Positions 27,565-37,485 of a stretch of 64,000 bases of DNA are shown piece after piece. Under the pieces are notes generated by a model. That model was not told where the DNA came from. It worked only from the letters and a program-made list of their open reading frames with translations, and ran no database searches. The translations under genes were made by a program, and so were the position numbers. Position 1 is the stretch's first letter. Every line of letters begins with the position of its first letter. This DNA is from Brachybacterium epidermidis (GTDB lineage: Bacteria; Actinomycetota; Actinomycetes; Actinomycetales; Dermabacteraceae), in contig NZ_JADEYR010000011.1 in the NCBI RefSeq assembly GCF_015209585.1, positions 1 to 64,000 on the forward strand, written 5' to 3'.

Positions 27565-28539
27565 TCATCGCCGCCGGGGCGTCGGCTCCGGCTGCTCGCC
27601 GCCCTCGCCGGCCTGCTCGGTGCTCGTTCCCGGAGCCGGTCCCGATGCGGTGCCCCCGCGGCGGTGGCCTGCACCGGCGACGGCGGGATCCGGCCAGTCG
27701 TAGGAGCCGTCCGCCGAGACCACTTCTCCCCCGCGCTGATGCCTGCGCCTGGTGAGGTGCACGAACACGGCGATCGCCACCACGGCCATCACGATCGCCA
27801 CCAGGGTGTGGATGCGCAGGGGGCCCACCATCAGCACGGGCTCACTGCGGATCGAGTCGATCCAGGCGCGGCCCGTGGAGTAGATCGCCACGTAGGCCCA
27901 GAACACGCGACCGCCGGCGAGCTGGAAGCGATAGGACAGGAACAGCAGCACAGCCATCCCGGCCAGCAGCCACAGCTGCTCGTACAGGAAGGTGGGGTGG
28001 TAGGTGCCGGGCTCGCAGCCGCCGATGCGGGTGCCGTTGGTCAGGCAGGTGACGTCCCATCCCCAGGGCAGGTCCGTGGGCGGGCCGTACAGCTCCTGGT
28101 TGAACCAGTTGCCCAGCCTCCCGATGGCCTGGGCGGCCATCAGGGTCGGGGCGATGGTGTCCGCCAGGGCGGCGAAGGAGACGCCCTTGATGCGGGACAT
28201 GACGTACACGGCCAGCGCCCCGCCCGCGACGGCGCCGTAGATCGCCAGTCCGCCCTGCCAGATGTACAGGGCGGAGACCGGGTCACCCCCGGGACCGAAG
28301 AAGGGGGCGGGGGAGGTCAGCACGTGCCAGACGCGGGCGCCGATGATCCCGGCGAACACGGCGACGAACACGATGTCGAACAGATCGTCGCCGGAGCCGC
28401 CGCGCTTCTCCCAGCGCTTGGTGGCCCACCACTGGGCCACCGCGATCCCGGCCAGGATGCACACCGCGTACAGGTGCAGCGTCAATGGTCCCAGCGAGAA
28501 GGCGGAGACCGGGGGGCTGGGGATCAGGGCGAGGGTCAT
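27565..28539 (-). CDS. lgt: Prolipoprotein diacylglyceryl transferase
   Basis: Membrane enzyme that attaches diacylglycerol from phosphatidylglycerol to the lipobox cysteine of prolipoproteins, such as the two binding proteins in this window. 324 residues with seven hydrophobic segments. The Lgt signature GRLGNWFNQELYG (about 143-155) and the preceding WQGGLAIYGAVAGG are present. The C-terminal tail of about 50 residues is hydrophilic (Gly/Glu/Pro-rich), a usual actinobacterial extension. ATG 28539 overlaps the trpA stop (ATGA); the longer open frame upstream is trpA/trpB antisense-frame noise. Following trpA directly is the conserved actinobacterial order. Confidence 0.96.
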   Translation of the reverse strand: MTLALIPSPPVSAFSLGPLTLHLYAVCILAGIAVAQWWATKRWEKRGGSGDDLFDIVFVAVFAGIIGARVWHVLTSPAPFFGPGGDPVSALYIWQGGLAIYGAVAGGALAVYVMSRIKGVSFAALADTIAPTLMAAQAIGRLGNWFNQELYGPPTDLPWGWDVTCLTNGTRIGGCEPGTYHPTFLYEQLWLLAGMAVLLFLSYRFQLAGGRVFWAYVAIYSTGRAWIDSIRSEPVLMVGPLRIHTLVAIVMAVVAIAVFVHLTRRRHQRGGEVVSADGSYDWPDPAVAGAGHRRGGTASGPAPGTSTEQAGEGGEQPEPTPRRR

Positions 28540-29375
28540 GCGCGCGCACCGCCGGGGGCGCGACGCGCGCGTTCGACGCCGGAACGGAGGTCGTCGGCGA
28601 CGTCCGCCAGGGCACGGAGGTCCCCGCCGCAGCCCTCGTCCTGGGCCTGCAGCAGGGTGCGCACGAAGGCGGAGCCCACGATCACGCCGTCGGCGTAGGC
28701 GCCCACCTCTGCGGCCTGGGCGCCGGTGGAGACCCCGAGGCCGACGCACACGTTCGCGGCACCGGCCGCGCGGGTGCGCTCGACCAGGCCCTCGGTGGCG
28801 GCGGAGACGGAGGCACGGGTGCCGGTGACCCCCATGGTGCTGGCCGCGTAGACGAAGCCGGTGGTGTGCGCGACCACGTGCTGGAGGCGGTCCGGCGGGG
28901 AGCTGGGCGCCACCAGGAACACCCTGTCCAGCCCGTGGGCCTCGGAGGCCTCCAGCCATTCGCCGGCCTCGTCGGGGATCAGGTCGGGGGTGATCAGGCC
29001 CGCCCCACCGGCGGCGGCGAGGTCGCGCGCGAAGGGGTCCACGCCGTAGGCCAGGACCGGGTTCCAGTAGCTCATCACCAGGATGGCCGCTCCGCGGCCG
29101 GAGAGCTGCTCCACCGCCGTGATCACGTCGCGGTTGCGGATGCCGCCGGCGAGGGCGGAGGTGGCGGCGCGCTGGATCACGGGCCCGTCCATGACCGGGT
29201 CGGAGTAGGGCAGGCCCAGTTCGATCATGTCGGCACCGTGGTCGATCAGGGTGCGGGCGGCGTCGATCGAGCCGGCCAGGTCGGCGTACCCCACCGGGAG
29301 GTAGCCGATCAGGGCGGCGCGGTCCTCGGCGCGGGTGCGGTCCAGGACCTGTGCTGCTCGCAGTCGCTCGCTCAT
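28536..29375 (-). CDS. trpA: Tryptophan synthase alpha subunit
   Basis: Splits indole-3-glycerol phosphate and channels indole to TrpB. 279 residues, TIM barrel. Catalytic Glu and Asp lie in [16 protein letters not shown] (about residues 48-63); the phosphate-binding end carries [13 protein letters not shown] and [11 protein letters not shown]. The start at 29375 overlaps the trpB stop (ATGA), and the end overlaps lgt in the same way. Part of trpE-(membrane genes)-trpC-trpB-trpA. Confidence 0.97.
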   Translation of the reverse strand: MSERLRAAQVLDRTRAEDRAALIGYLPVGYADLAGSIDAARTLIDHGADMIELGLPYSDPVMDGPVIQRAATSALAGGIRNRDVITAVEQLSGRGAAILVMSYWNPVLAYGVDPFARDLAAAGGAGLITPDLIPDEAGEWLEASEAHGLDRVFLVAPSSPPDRLQHVVAHTTGFVYAASTMGVTGTRASVSAATEGLVERTRAAGAANVCVGLGVSTGAQAAEVGAYADGVIVGSAFVRTLLQAQDEGCGGDLRALADVADDLRSGVERARRAPGGARA

Positions 29376-30769
29376 GCGTCCTCCTCGGTGCCCGCGGTCG
29401 CGGCGTCCATCGTGGTGCGCGCCAGCTCCAGCAGCGGCGCGAGGTCGGCCCGGCCGTGGCGGGGGGCCCCGTCGGTGCCGGTGGCGTCGGCGCCTGCCGG
29501 CTCCGTGCCGTCGTCGCTGCCATCGGCGGGATCGCCGTCGAGCAGCCCGAACCACTCCGAGGCGGTGTGGACGTCCTTGTCGCCGCGCCCGGAGACGTTC
29601 ACCAGGATCACGGCCCCCTCCCCCAGCTCCTTGCCGAGGCGGAGGGCCCCGGCCAGGGCATGGGCGGACTCGATCGCGGGCATGATCCCCTCTGTCATCG
29701 ACAGCAGCGCGAAGGCGTCCATGGCCTCGGCGTCGCTGATGGGCACGTACTCGGCGCGGCCGATCTCGGCCAGCCACGCATGCTCGGGGCCGATGCCCGG
29801 GTAGTCGAGGCCGGCGGAGATCGAGTGCGACTCGATGGTCTGGCCGTCCTCGTCCTGCAGCACGAACGAGCGGGCGCCGTGGAGCACGCCGGGGGTGCCG
29901 CGGTTCACGGTGGCGGCGTGCCGGGGCGTGTCCGCACCGTCGCCGGCGGCCTCGCAGCCGATCAGCCGCACGGTGCCGCCCTCCTCGGTGTCGTCGAGGA
30001 AGGCGTGGAAGATGCCCATCGCGTTGGAGCCGCCGCCCACGCAGGCCACCACCGCGTCGGGGAGCCGACCGGTGCGGTCGAGCACCTGGGCGCGCGCCTC
30101 CTCGCCGATGATGCGCTGCAGGTCCCGCACCAGGGTGGGGAACGGGTGGGGGCCCGCCACGGTGCCGAAGATGTAGTTGGAGGACTCCACGTTGGTGACC
30201 CAGTCGCGGAAGGCCTCGTTGATGGCGTCCTTGAGGGTGCGCGACCCGTGGGTGACGGGGACCACCTCGGCACCGAGCAGGCGCATGCGGGCCACGTTGA
30301 GCGCCTGACGGCGGGTGTCCTCCTCCCCCATGTAGATCGTGCACTCAAGTCCGAACAGGGCGGCGGCGGTGGCGGTGGCCACGCCGTGCTGGCCGGCGCC
30401 GGTCTCCGCGATCACTCGCTTCTTGCCCATGCGCACGGTGAGCAGTGCCTGGCCCAGGACGTTGTTGATCTTGTGGGAGCCGGTGTGGTTGAGGTCCTCA
30501 CGCTTGAGCAGGATGCGCGCGCCCCCGGCGAGCTTCGAGAAGCGGGGGGCCTCGCTGAGCAGGGACGGCCGGCCTGTGTACTCCTCGGCCAGACGCTGCA
30601 GCTCGGCGATGAACTCCGGGTCCACGACCGCCTTCTCGTACACCTCGGACAGCTCGTCCAGAGCAGGAACCAGGGCCTCGGGCAGGAACCGCCCTCCGAA
30701 GCTGCCGAAGTAGGGGCCGGTCTGGGAGCGCAGGTCACCGCTGGGGCGGGACAGGTCGGGCACGGTCAC
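29372..30769 (-). CDS. trpB: Tryptophan synthase beta subunit
   Basis: PLP enzyme joining indole and serine to tryptophan. 465 residues, about 60 longer than usual because of a C-terminal Asp/Gly/Ala-rich stretch near residues 415-440 ([21 protein letters not shown]), an apparent low-complexity insertion before the last helix. PLP lysine in HTGSHKINN (about 94-102), phosphate cup GGGSNAMG (about 238-245), substrate Glu in GAGQHG. The GTG start overlaps the trpC stop (GTGA). TrpB1-type, partner of TrpA. Confidence 0.96.
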   Translation of the reverse strand: MTVPDLSRPSGDLRSQTGPYFGSFGGRFLPEALVPALDELSEVYEKAVVDPEFIAELQRLAEEYTGRPSLLSEAPRFSKLAGGARILLKREDLNHTGSHKINNVLGQALLTVRMGKKRVIAETGAGQHGVATATAAALFGLECTIYMGEEDTRRQALNVARMRLLGAEVVPVTHGSRTLKDAINEAFRDWVTNVESSNYIFGTVAGPHPFPTLVRDLQRIIGEEARAQVLDRTGRLPDAVVACVGGGSNAMGIFHAFLDDTEEGGTVRLIGCEAAGDGADTPRHAATVNRGTPGVLHGARSFVLQDEDGQTIESHSISAGLDYPGIGPEHAWLAEIGRAEYVPISDAEAMDAFALLSMTEGIMPAIESAHALAGALRLGKELGEGAVILVNVSGRGDKDVHTASEWFGLLDGDPADGSDDGTEPAGADATGTDGAPRHGRADLAPLLELARTTMDAATAGTEEDA

Positions 30770-31599
30770 TGGGTGCCTCCTTCGGGGGCGGGGCGGCCGC
30801 GGCGCGCGACGTCGCGGAAGGTCTGGACAGTGGAGAGGGTCTCGCCCGAGGTCACCAGGGCCTCGCCCACCAGCACGGCATCGGCTCCGGCGCGGGCGTA
30901 GGCCTCGACGTCCGCCACGTCGGCGACGGCGGACTCGCCGATCGCCAGGATCTGCGGGGGAATCTGCCCGAGCAGGGCGGCGGCGCGGGCGAGGTCCACG
31001 TCGAGGGTCTTCAGATCGCGTGCGTTGACCCCGACGATGGCGGGATCGATCGCGAGCGCACGTTCCAGCTCGGCGGCGGTGTGCGTCTCGACCAGGGCCT
31101 GCATCCCCAGCTCGGCGGTCAGGGCGTTCAGGTCACGCAGCTGGGCGTCGTCCAGGGCAGCGACGATCAGCAGGATCAGGTCCGCCCCGTGGGCTCGGGC
31201 CTCGAGGATCTGGTACGGGTCGACCACGAAGTCCTTGCGCAGCAGTGGCACGTCCACCCGGGCGCGCACGGCGTCGAGATCCGCGAGGGAGCCTCGGAAG
31301 CGGCGCTGCTCGGTGAGCACACTGATCGCCCCGGCACCGCCGGCCTCGTAGATCGCGGCGAGCTCCGCCGGGGCGGGAATGCTGGCGAGCGCGCCCTTCG
31401 ACGGGCTGGCCCTCTTCACCTCGGCGATCAGACCCAGGGTGGAGCCGTCGCCTCGCAGCGACGCAGCGGCATCCAGCGCCGGCCCCCTCTCGCGCACGAG
31501 GCTCTCGAGCTCGGCGCTGCCGACGGTGCGGCGGCGCTGCTCAAGGTCCTCGCGGACTCCCACGATGATGTCGTCGAGAACGGTTCCGGTACGGGTCAC
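30766..31599 (-). CDS. trpC: Indole-3-glycerol phosphate synthase
   Basis: Ring closure of carboxyphenylamino-deoxyribulose phosphate to indole-glycerol phosphate. 277 residues. Signatures: [10 protein letters not shown] (about 56-65), [12 protein letters not shown] (about 112-123), [12 protein letters not shown] and [15 protein letters not shown] 31599 is chosen because GAGGAG lies about 8 nt upstream and [11 protein letters not shown] matches the family start. It begins 38 bp after the DUF2752 gene, the only sizeable gap inside the trp run besides the 31-bp one near 32350. No separate trpF or trpD is present; in many actinobacteria these lie elsewhere. Confidence 0.96.
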   Translation of the reverse strand: MTRTGTVLDDIIVGVREDLEQRRRTVGSAELESLVRERGPALDAAASLRGDGSTLGLIAEVKRASPSKGALASIPAPAELAAIYEAGGAGAISVLTEQRRFRGSLADLDAVRARVDVPLLRKDFVVDPYQILEARAHGADLILLIVAALDDAQLRDLNALTAELGMQALVETHTAAELERALAIDPAIVGVNARDLKTLDVDLARAAALLGQIPPQILAIGESAVADVADVEAYARAGADAVLVGEALVTSGETLSTVQTFRDVARRGRPAPEGGTQ

Positions 31600-31637
31600 G
31601 GAGAGGCTCCTCAGGGATCGGGGCGGGCCGGGCGGGC

Positions 31638-32102
31638 TCAGGCGCCGACGAACGAGACGGGGGCCAGGAACCAGACCGCCGGCAGGCTGCGCGCCACCGC
31701 GAAGAGGACTTCCAGCGCCACGCAGGTGACGAGCATCCACGTGGAGGGCCCCGGTGTGGACAGCCCCCGCATCCGTCGCAGCGCCCATCGGACCAGCACG
31801 AGGGCGAGCAGGGGCAGAGCCCCGATGATCAGCGCGTTGTTGCGCAGGGCGAGGGCCAGGTCCCCGTCCAGCAGGGCGTGCACGGAGCGGATCGCACCGC
31901 AGCCGGGGCAGTGCAGGCCGGTGAGGTGGTACACCACGCACAGGGGGATGTCGGTGCGGAAAGGGTCGAAGACCATCTGCACGATCAGTGCGGTGCCGAT
32001 ACCGCCCAGGACGAGAGCCGCGGGCAGCACGGCACGGCGCGGTCCGCGGGCGGCACCGACGGGCCCCCTCCGGGGGCGGTCGGTCCGCACCGCGGTGGTC
32101 AC
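31638..32102 (-). CDS. DUF2752 membrane protein
   Basis: Small membrane protein of 154 residues. The family hallmark is the short motif CPGCGAIRSVHALLDGDLALAL (a CPxCGxxR core, about residues 68-74) between the first and second hydrophobic segments. Four hydrophobic stretches are visible (about 27-45, 75-85, 87-107, 122-145). Function unknown. Found between trpE and trpC with the two other small membrane proteins, an arrangement I recall from several actinobacteria. The GTG start overlaps the preceding gene by 4 nt. The CPxCG pair could bind metal, which is speculation. Confidence 0.8.
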   Translation of the reverse strand: MTTAVRTDRPRRGPVGAARGPRRAVLPAALVLGGIGTALIVQMVFDPFRTDIPLCVVYHLTGLHCPGCGAIRSVHALLDGDLALALRNNALIIGALPLLALVLVRWALRRMRGLSTPGPSTWMLVTCVALEVLFAVARSLPAVWFLAPVSFVGA

Positions 32103-32338
32103 CGGTCCTCGGTCTTAGTGGACTTCTGGCCCAGCCCGACGAAGGACAGGCCGACTCCCACGACGATGGCCAGGAGGATCACCACGATACCGGCGATCCA
32201 GAGCGTGGGCTGGCTCCGCACCATCCCGAAGGCCACCAGGACGGCGCCCAGGACCACCCCCATGTTGAGGGTCCAGGCGGCCACGGTCTTGCCCTCGTTG
32301 AGGGGCGGGGGCGGCGGCACGGCGTAAGTCTTCGGCAT
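32099..32338 (-). CDS. HGxxPAAW-like small membrane protein
   Basis: 79-residue protein with two hydrophobic helices (about 20-40 and 46-66). It matches the layout of the actinobacterial HGxxPAAW family found inside trp operons, but the naming motif has drifted: here NEGKTVAAW with only the AAW part kept. The start at 32338 (MPKTYAVPPPP) is chosen for hydrophobic-core position and a good distance (31 bp) after the previous gene. Its end overlaps the DUF2752 gene (GTGA). Function unknown. Confidence 0.72.
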   Translation of the reverse strand: MPKTYAVPPPPPLNEGKTVAAWTLNMGVVLGAVLVAFGMVRSQPTLWIAGIVVILLAIVVGVGLSFVGLGQKSTKTEDR

Positions 32339-32369
32339 GGTCCTTCTCCGGGTCAGGGCAGGGTCGGTC

Positions 32370-33002
32370 TCATTCTGCCACGTCGGGGCGCGAAGGCTCG
32401 TCGTCGCCCGCGGTGGGGTCCTCGCCACGGGTGAGCGCGTCCCAAGCGGCGGCCGGATCCTCCTGCGGCAGTGCCGCAGGACCGGTCGGTGCCTTGACCG
32501 CCGCGCTGCGGTACCGGCTGCCGCTGCTCCAGCGACCTCCCACCGTCAGCACGGCAACCCCGGCCGCGGCCACCAGCACGGCCGGCACCAGCGCCAGCAG
32601 CGGCCAGCTGCCTGCGGTGGCGTGGACCTCCCCACCGAGCACCCCGGTGGCCCGGGCGACCCCGGCCCTGGATGCGGCCTCCGGGTCCAGGGAGGTGCCG
32701 AGCGCCAGCACGGCGGCCCCGGCCCCGGCGGCCAGCAGCACCGACCCGGTCACCCAGCGCAGCCAGCGCGAGGAGAGCGCGCTGGCCACGGAGGCCGCAA
32801 CGCCCACCAGGGCCAGGGCGAGCACGCCGGGCGCTGCTTCCTGACCGGTCACCGACACGTCGATCACGGTGCCGGTGAGGTCCGGGGCGGTGGCGCGGAT
32901 CCATTCCAGGGCCGTGGTGCCGGCCAGTGCGAGGGAGGCGGCCAGCCCGACCAGCACCACCAGGGGTCGGGTCAGACGGGTCCTGCCGGGGGCGCCGCTC
33001 AT
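32370..33002 (-). CDS. Trp biosynthesis-associated membrane protein
   Basis: Membrane protein of 210 residues of the TIGR02234/Trp_oprn_chp family, found next to trpE or trpC in actinobacteria. Four hydrophobic segments are visible: about 11-30, 55-73, 79-97 and 126-147. They are followed by a hydrophilic Asp/Pro-rich tail. The start at 33002 overlaps the trpE stop (ATGA), so it is translated with trpE. Molecular role is not known; a link to tryptophan supply is inferred from position only. Confidence 0.8.
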   Translation of the reverse strand: MSGAPGRTRLTRPLVVLVGLAASLALAGTTALEWIRATAPDLTGTVIDVSVTGQEAAPGVLALALVGVAASVASALSSRWLRWVTGSVLLAAGAGAAVLALGTSLDPEAASRAGVARATGVLGGEVHATAGSWPLLALVPAVLVAAAGVAVLTVGGRWSSGSRYRSAAVKAPTGPAALPQEDPAAAWDALTRGEDPTAGDDEPSRPDVAE

Positions 33003-34603
33003 GCGGGCCGCAGGGTCTCGGCGGAGGCCACCGCGCGCAGTGCGGCGGCGGCCTTGGACTGGCTCTCGCGGTGCTCCATGGTGGGGTCGGAGTCGGCGAC
33101 CACTCCCCCGCCGGACTGCACGTGGGCGGTGCCGTCCTTGAGCACGGCGGTGCGGATCGCGATCGCCATGTCCATGTCGCCCGCGAAGTCGATGTACCCG
33201 ACGGTGCCGCCGTAGATGCCGCGCCGCACCGGTTCGAGCCGGTCGATGATCCGCAGCGCGGAGGGCTTGGGCGCTCCGGAGAGTGTGCCCGCCGGGAAGG
33301 TGGCGCGCAGGGCGTCGTAGGCGGTGGCACCCTCGCGGATGCGACCGGTGACGGTGGAGACGATGTGCTGGATGTGGGAGTAGCGCTGGATGTGCATGAA
33401 GTTCCGCACCACCACCGAGCCCGGGTCGCAGAACTTCTGCAGGTCGTTGCGGGCCAGGTCGACCAGCATCAGATGCTCGGAGCGCTCCTTGGGGTCGGCC
33501 AGCAGCTGCTCGGCCAGGTGCTGGTCCTCGGCCGGGTCCGCACCGCGGGGGCGCGAGCCGGCGATCGGGTGCGTGGTGGCGGTGCCCCCGCGCACGGTCA
33601 CCAGGGACTCCGGGCTCGCGCCGACCACATCGATCGGCTCGCCGTCGGCGTCGGTGGTGCGCAGCAGGTACATGTAGGGGCTGGGGTTCATCCGCCGCAG
33701 CACCCGGTACACGTCCAACGGGTGCGCGGCCACCGGCAACGAGAAGCGCTTCGAGGGCACCACCTGGAAGATCTCGCCGTCGATGATGTCCTGGACGGCC
33801 TCGCGCACAGCGGCCTCGTACTCGAGCTGCGCGGTGCGGGCCTTGGGCTCGATGTCGCTGACGGTCTCGTAGACCGTGGCGGCGGAGTCCAGCGGCCGGC
33901 GCAGCGCCGAGCGCATCGCCTCCAGCCGTTCGAGGGCGTCGTCGTAGGCAGCGTCCACACCGTCGGGGGTGCCGTTGAGGTTCAGCGCGTTCGCCACCAG
34001 CAGCACGGTGCTGTCGCGGGCATCGTGCACGGCGACGTCCTGGGCGAGCAGCAGGGAGAGGTCCGGCAGTCCGATCTCGTCGGGAGCGGAGCCCTCGAGC
34101 TTCTCCCAGTAGCGCACGGCGTCGTAGGCCACGAATCCCACCAGGCCCCCCGTGAAGGGCGGCAGCTGGGGATCCCGGGCGGCCCGGAAGGCGGCCGCGA
34201 CCTCGCGCAGCGCCTCCACCGGGGTGGTGCCCACATCCAGGCCCACCGGGGCGTCCCCGATCCACCGGGCGGTGCCGTCCTGCTCGGTGAGCACCGCGCG
34301 GGCGCGGGAGCCGATGATCGACCACCGGGAGTCCTCGGCAGCGGCGGCCTGGCCTGCGGACTCCAGCAGGAAGGTGCCGCGGCCGTCCGTCCCGGCGGTG
34401 AGGCGGCGGTAGAGGGAGACAGGGGTGTCCTCGTCGGCCAGCAGGCGCACGGTGACCGGCACGATGCGCTGCTGGGCGGCCAGGGAGCGGAAGGTCTCGC
34501 GGTCCGGTTGGACGCGGCCCAGCAGATGGCCCTCCCGGCCACGCACCAGCTCGGGATAGGCCTGGGCGTCGGGGACGGGCGCGGACGCGGGGGTGGTGCT
34601 CAT
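32999..34603 (-). CDS. trpE: Anthranilate synthase component I
   Basis: Converts chorismate, with ammonia from the TrpG glutaminase, to anthranilate. 534 residues. N-terminal domain with the feedback site ([17 protein letters not shown], usual form LLES). C-terminal chorismate-binding domain has [20 protein letters not shown], and [15 protein letters not shown] followed by [22 protein letters not shown] 34603 overlaps the hisI stop (ATGA). trpG and trpD are not in the window. No leader peptide or attenuator is possible directly upstream because hisI overlaps. Confidence 0.96.
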   Translation of the reverse strand: MSTTPASAPVPDAQAYPELVRGREGHLLGRVQPDRETFRSLAAQQRIVPVTVRLLADEDTPVSLYRRLTAGTDGRGTFLLESAGQAAAAEDSRWSIIGSRARAVLTEQDGTARWIGDAPVGLDVGTTPVEALREVAAAFRAARDPQLPPFTGGLVGFVAYDAVRYWEKLEGSAPDEIGLPDLSLLLAQDVAVHDARDSTVLLVANALNLNGTPDGVDAAYDDALERLEAMRSALRRPLDSAATVYETVSDIEPKARTAQLEYEAAVREAVQDIIDGEIFQVVPSKRFSLPVAAHPLDVYRVLRRMNPSPYMYLLRTTDADGEPIDVVGASPESLVTVRGGTATTHPIAGSRPRGADPAEDQHLAEQLLADPKERSEHLMLVDLARNDLQKFCDPGSVVVRNFMHIQRYSHIQHIVSTVTGRIREGATAYDALRATFPAGTLSGAPKPSALRIIDRLEPVRRGIYGGTVGYIDFAGDMDMAIAIRTAVLKDGTAHVQSGGGVVADSDPTMEHRESQSKAAAALRAVASAETLRPA

Positions 34604-34989
34604 GGGGTGCGCTCCGAGAGGGGAAGGACGTGGGCGGGCAGGTCGTTGCCGTCGAAGCAGGTGTGCGTGCCGCGGTGGCAGGCCGCGCCCACCTGGTCCA
34701 CCTGGACCAGCAGGGTGTCGCCGTCGCAGTCGAGGGAGACCGAGCGCACCCACTGGACGTGGCCGCTGGTGTCGCCCTTGCGCCAGTACTCCCCGCGGGA
34801 GCGGGACCAGTAGGTGGCCCGTCCGGTGGTCAGAGTGCGGTGCAGGGCCTCGTCGTCCATCCAGCCCACCATCAGCACGCGGTGGTCGGTGGCGTCCTGC
34901 ACCACGGCGGTGATCAGACCGGCCCGATCCCTCGTGAGCCGCGCAGCGATCTCGGGGTCGAGGGAGCCCGCGGGCCTCGGCCCGGTCAC
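34600..34989 (-). CDS. hisI: Phosphoribosyl-AMP cyclohydrolase
   Basis: Third step of histidine synthesis; Zn/Mg enzyme that opens the adenine ring of PR-AMP. 129 residues, monofunctional (no HisE domain). Metal sites: the Asp triad in [13 protein letters not shown] and Cys residues in [12 protein letters not shown]. Located between metK and trpE, overlapping both by 4 nt. In Mycobacterium hisI is also upstream of trpE, but metK is far away, so the metK-hisI junction joins two usually separate neighbourhoods. Confidence 0.96.
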   Translation of the reverse strand: MTGPRPAGSLDPEIAARLTRDRAGLITAVVQDATDHRVLMVGWMDDEALHRTLTTGRATYWSRSRGEYWRKGDTSGHVQWVRSVSLDCDGDTLLVQVDQVGAACHRGTHTCFDGNDLPAHVLPLSERTP

Positions 34990-36191
34990 AGTGCCTGCTC
35001 CAGCTCCCCGGCCCGATCGGTGCGCTCCCAGGTGAACTCCGGCAGCTCCCGGCCGAAGTGCCCGCCTGTCGAGGTGAGGCGGTAGATGGGGCGCAGCAGG
35101 TCCAGGGCGTCGATCAGGGCCGCCGGGCGCAGGTCGAACACCCGGCGCACGGCAGCGGCGATCTGGTGGTCCGGTCGCACACCGGTGCCGAAGGTCTGCA
35201 CGTACAGGCCCATCGGCTCGGCCACCCCGATCGCGTAGGCGACCTGGACCTCGCAGCGCTTGGCGAGACCCGCGGCGACGATGTTCTTGGCCACCCAGCG
35301 CATCGCGTAGGCACCGGAGCGATCCACCTTCGAGGGGTCCTTGCCGGAGAAGGCGCCGCCGCCGTGGCGGGCCATGCCGCCGTAGGTGTCCACGATGATC
35401 TTGCGGCCCGTGAGACCGGCGTCACCCTTGGGTCCGCCGATCACGAAGCGACCCGAGGGGTTGATGTGGCAGGTGACGTCGGAGACGTCCAGGCCGAGCT
35501 CACCCAGCTCCTCGAGCACGGGAGCGATGACCACCTTGCGCAGGGCCGGGGCCAGCTGGGTGTCGAGGTCGATCTCCTCGGCGTGCTGGCTGGAGACCAC
35601 CACGGCCTCCACGCTGCGGGCGATGTCGTCCTCGTCGTAGCCGATGGTGACCTGGGTCTTGCCGTCCGGGCGCAGATAGGGCAGCACGCCGTCGCGCCGA
35701 GCGCGCGAGAGGTTGCGGGTCAGCGTGTGGGCGGCGTGGATCGGAAGCGGCATCAGCTCGGGGGTGTCGTCGCACGCGTAGCCGAACATGAGGCCCTGGT
35801 CCCCGGCACCGAGCCGGGCGTACTCCTCGGAGCTGCCGCCGCGGGACTCGAAGGAGGTCTCCACGCCGGCGGAGATGTCGCCGGACTGGGAGCCGATCGA
35901 CACCTCGATGCCGCAGGAGTCGGCGTCGAAGCCCTTCTCGGAGGAGTCGTAGCCGATGTCCCGGATCACGTCGCGCACGATGCGCGCGACATCGCTGTAC
36001 CCGCGGGTGCGCACCTCCCCGGCGACGTGCACCAGGCCCGTGGTGACCATGGTCTCCACGGCGACCCGGGCGTCCCGGTCCTGGGACAGCATGTCGTCGA
36101 GGATGGAATCGGAGATCTGGTCGCAGATCTTGTCGGGGTGGCCCTCGGTGACCGATTCGGACGTGAAGGTGCGCAGCTCGCTGGAGGTCAT
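34986..36191 (-). CDS. metK: S-adenosylmethionine synthase
   Basis: Makes SAM from methionine and ATP. 401 residues. Signatures: [19 protein letters not shown] (about 11-29), the [10 protein letters not shown] hexapeptide region (about 118-127) and [16 protein letters not shown] phosphate loop (about 276-291). It starts 5 nt after the coaBC stop and lacks a clear Shine-Dalgarno. TACCCT (36199-36204) lies 7 nt upstream of the ATG and could be a leaderless-type -10. There is no room for a SAM riboswitch. The gene end overlaps hisI by GTGA, so metK may lead a metK-hisI-trpE unit. Confidence 0.97.
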   Translation of the reverse strand: MTSSELRTFTSESVTEGHPDKICDQISDSILDDMLSQDRDARVAVETMVTTGLVHVAGEVRTRGYSDVARIVRDVIRDIGYDSSEKGFDADSCGIEVSIGSQSGDISAGVETSFESRGGSSEEYARLGAGDQGLMFGYACDDTPELMPLPIHAAHTLTRNLSRARRDGVLPYLRPDGKTQVTIGYDEDDIARSVEAVVVSSQHAEEIDLDTQLAPALRKVVIAPVLEELGELGLDVSDVTCHINPSGRFVIGGPKGDAGLTGRKIIVDTYGGMARHGGGAFSGKDPSKVDRSGAYAMRWVAKNIVAAGLAKRCEVQVAYAIGVAEPMGLYVQTFGTGVRPDHQIAAAVRRVFDLRPAALIDALDLLRPIYRLTSTGGHFGRELPEFTWERTDRAGELEQAL

Positions 36192-36196
36192 GGCCT

Positions 36197-37463
36197 CTAG
36201 GGTACGGCCGGGAGCCGACGCACGAGCTCATCGAGCACGGCGTGGGCGACCTGCGTCTTGCTGCCCTCGGAGCGGGCGACCTGCCGGCCCTCGGAGTCGA
36301 GGATCATCACGGAGTTGTCCGCCGAGCCGAACACGCCGGTGGTGACGTCGTTGAACACCAGCAGGTCGGCGCCCTTGCGGCGGGCCTTCTGCGCGGCGAG
36401 CTCCAGGGCACTGTGACCTGCGCCTCCGGTCTCGGCGGCGAACCCGACGATCCCCGGGCGGGGCTCCTCGCCGCGCCAGGTGACCGTGCTGCGCAGGATG
36501 TCCTCGGTGCGCCGCAGGGCGATCGCTGGGGCGTCCTGCTCGGCGGGGTCCTCGCTCTTCTTGATCTTGTCGGCGGAGCGCTCCGCGGCGGTGAAGTCGG
36601 CCACGGCGGCCGCCATCACCCCGGCATCGACGTGCTCCCGCTGCTCGGCGATCAGCGAGGCGAGCTCGGCGGCGGCGAACGTGCAGCGCGAGGACCCGCC
36701 GGTCGACGCCCGGCGGGTCCTCGAGCTGCACGTTCGCCGCCGCCAGGGTGACGCGCGCACCGCGCACCAGGGCGGCGTGTGCGAGGGCCCAGCCCTGACG
36801 GCCCGAGGAGTGGTTGGCCAGGAACCGGACCGGGTCCAGCTCCTCCCTTGTGCCGCCGGCGCTGATCAGCAGGCGGCGGCCCTCCAGGTCGCGGTGCACG
36901 GCACCCAGGGCGGTGCGCGGGGCGGCGATGGCCGCGCGCGCCGCGTCCAGGATGGCGGCGGGCTCGGGCAGGCGACCGGGGCCGGAGTCCGGTCCGGTGA
37001 GGCGACCCACGGCGGGCTCCAGCACGACCAGACCGCGCTCGCGCAGCACCGCCACGTTCTCCACGGTGGCGGGGTGCTCCCACATCTCTGTGTGCATCGC
37101 CGGGGCGACCACCACCGGTGCCCGGGTCACCAGCAGGGAGGCGGTCAGCAGGTCGTCGCCGCGTCCCATGCGCAGGCGAGCGAGCAGGTCCGCGGTGGCG
37201 GGGGCGATCACCACCAGGTCGGCCTGCTGGCCGACCCGGACGTGAGCGACCTCCTCGACGCGCTCGAACACGCTGGTGAGCACCTCGTGGTGGCTGAGCG
37301 CCTCCCAGGTGGCGGTGCCCACGAACTGGAGGGAGGAGGCGGTGGGGATGACCTGGACATCGGCTCCCTCACCGACAAGACCGCGCACCAGGTGCGCGGT
37401 CTTGTAGGCGGCGATGCCGCCGCCCACGCCCACCAGGACGCGGGCACCGGCGAGGCTGTTCAT
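36197..37463 (-). pseudogene. coaBC: CoaBC (PPC decarboxylase/PPC synthetase), frame broken by a palindromic insertion
   Basis: Bifunctional flavoprotein of CoA synthesis: CoaB joins cysteine to 4'-phosphopantothenate, CoaC decarboxylates the product. From ATG 37463 the CoaC half is intact: GVGGGIAAYKTAHL, VVAPAMHTEMWEHPAT with the catalytic His region, and the GPGRLPEP flap. The CoaB half begins with ISAGGTREELDPVRFLANHSSG, then runs into a 35-bp inverted duplication at 36668-36744. Beyond it, homology (AAELASLIAEQ, GVMAAAVADF, KIKKSEDP, GFAAETG, FNDVTTGVFG) continues in another frame to the TAG at 36197. The span is 1267 nt, not a multiple of three. The enzyme is normally essential, so an assembly error, or a recent template-switch mutation with rescue elsewhere, must be considered. 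Followed by metK after 5 nt, the usual order. Confidence 0.85.
36668..36744. repeat. 35-bp inverted duplication inside coaBC
   Basis: Arms 36668-36702 and 36710-36744 are reverse complements with a single mismatch (36688/36724) around a 7-nt centre. The right arm is the normal coaB coding sequence (AANVQLEDPP); the left arm copies it in inverted form where VxxVxTAAEL-type sequence is expected. It causes the coaBC frameshift. Confidence 0.95.
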
Positions 37464-37485
37464 GGGATCGCTGGATTCGCGAGGA

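Noticed and set aside
34590-34620. trp leader peptide/attenuator before trpE
   Set aside because: trpE overlaps hisI by 4 nt; no Trp-codon leader peptide can precede it.
36192-36260. SAM riboswitch before metK
   Set aside because: metK begins 5 nt after the coaBC stop, so there is no room for a riboswitch fold.
36197-36760. Separate 187-residue gene at the 3' end of coaBC
   Set aside because: From the AAELASLI segment onward it is the CoaB C-terminal part out of frame; the first 25 residues are read through the palindrome and resemble nothing.
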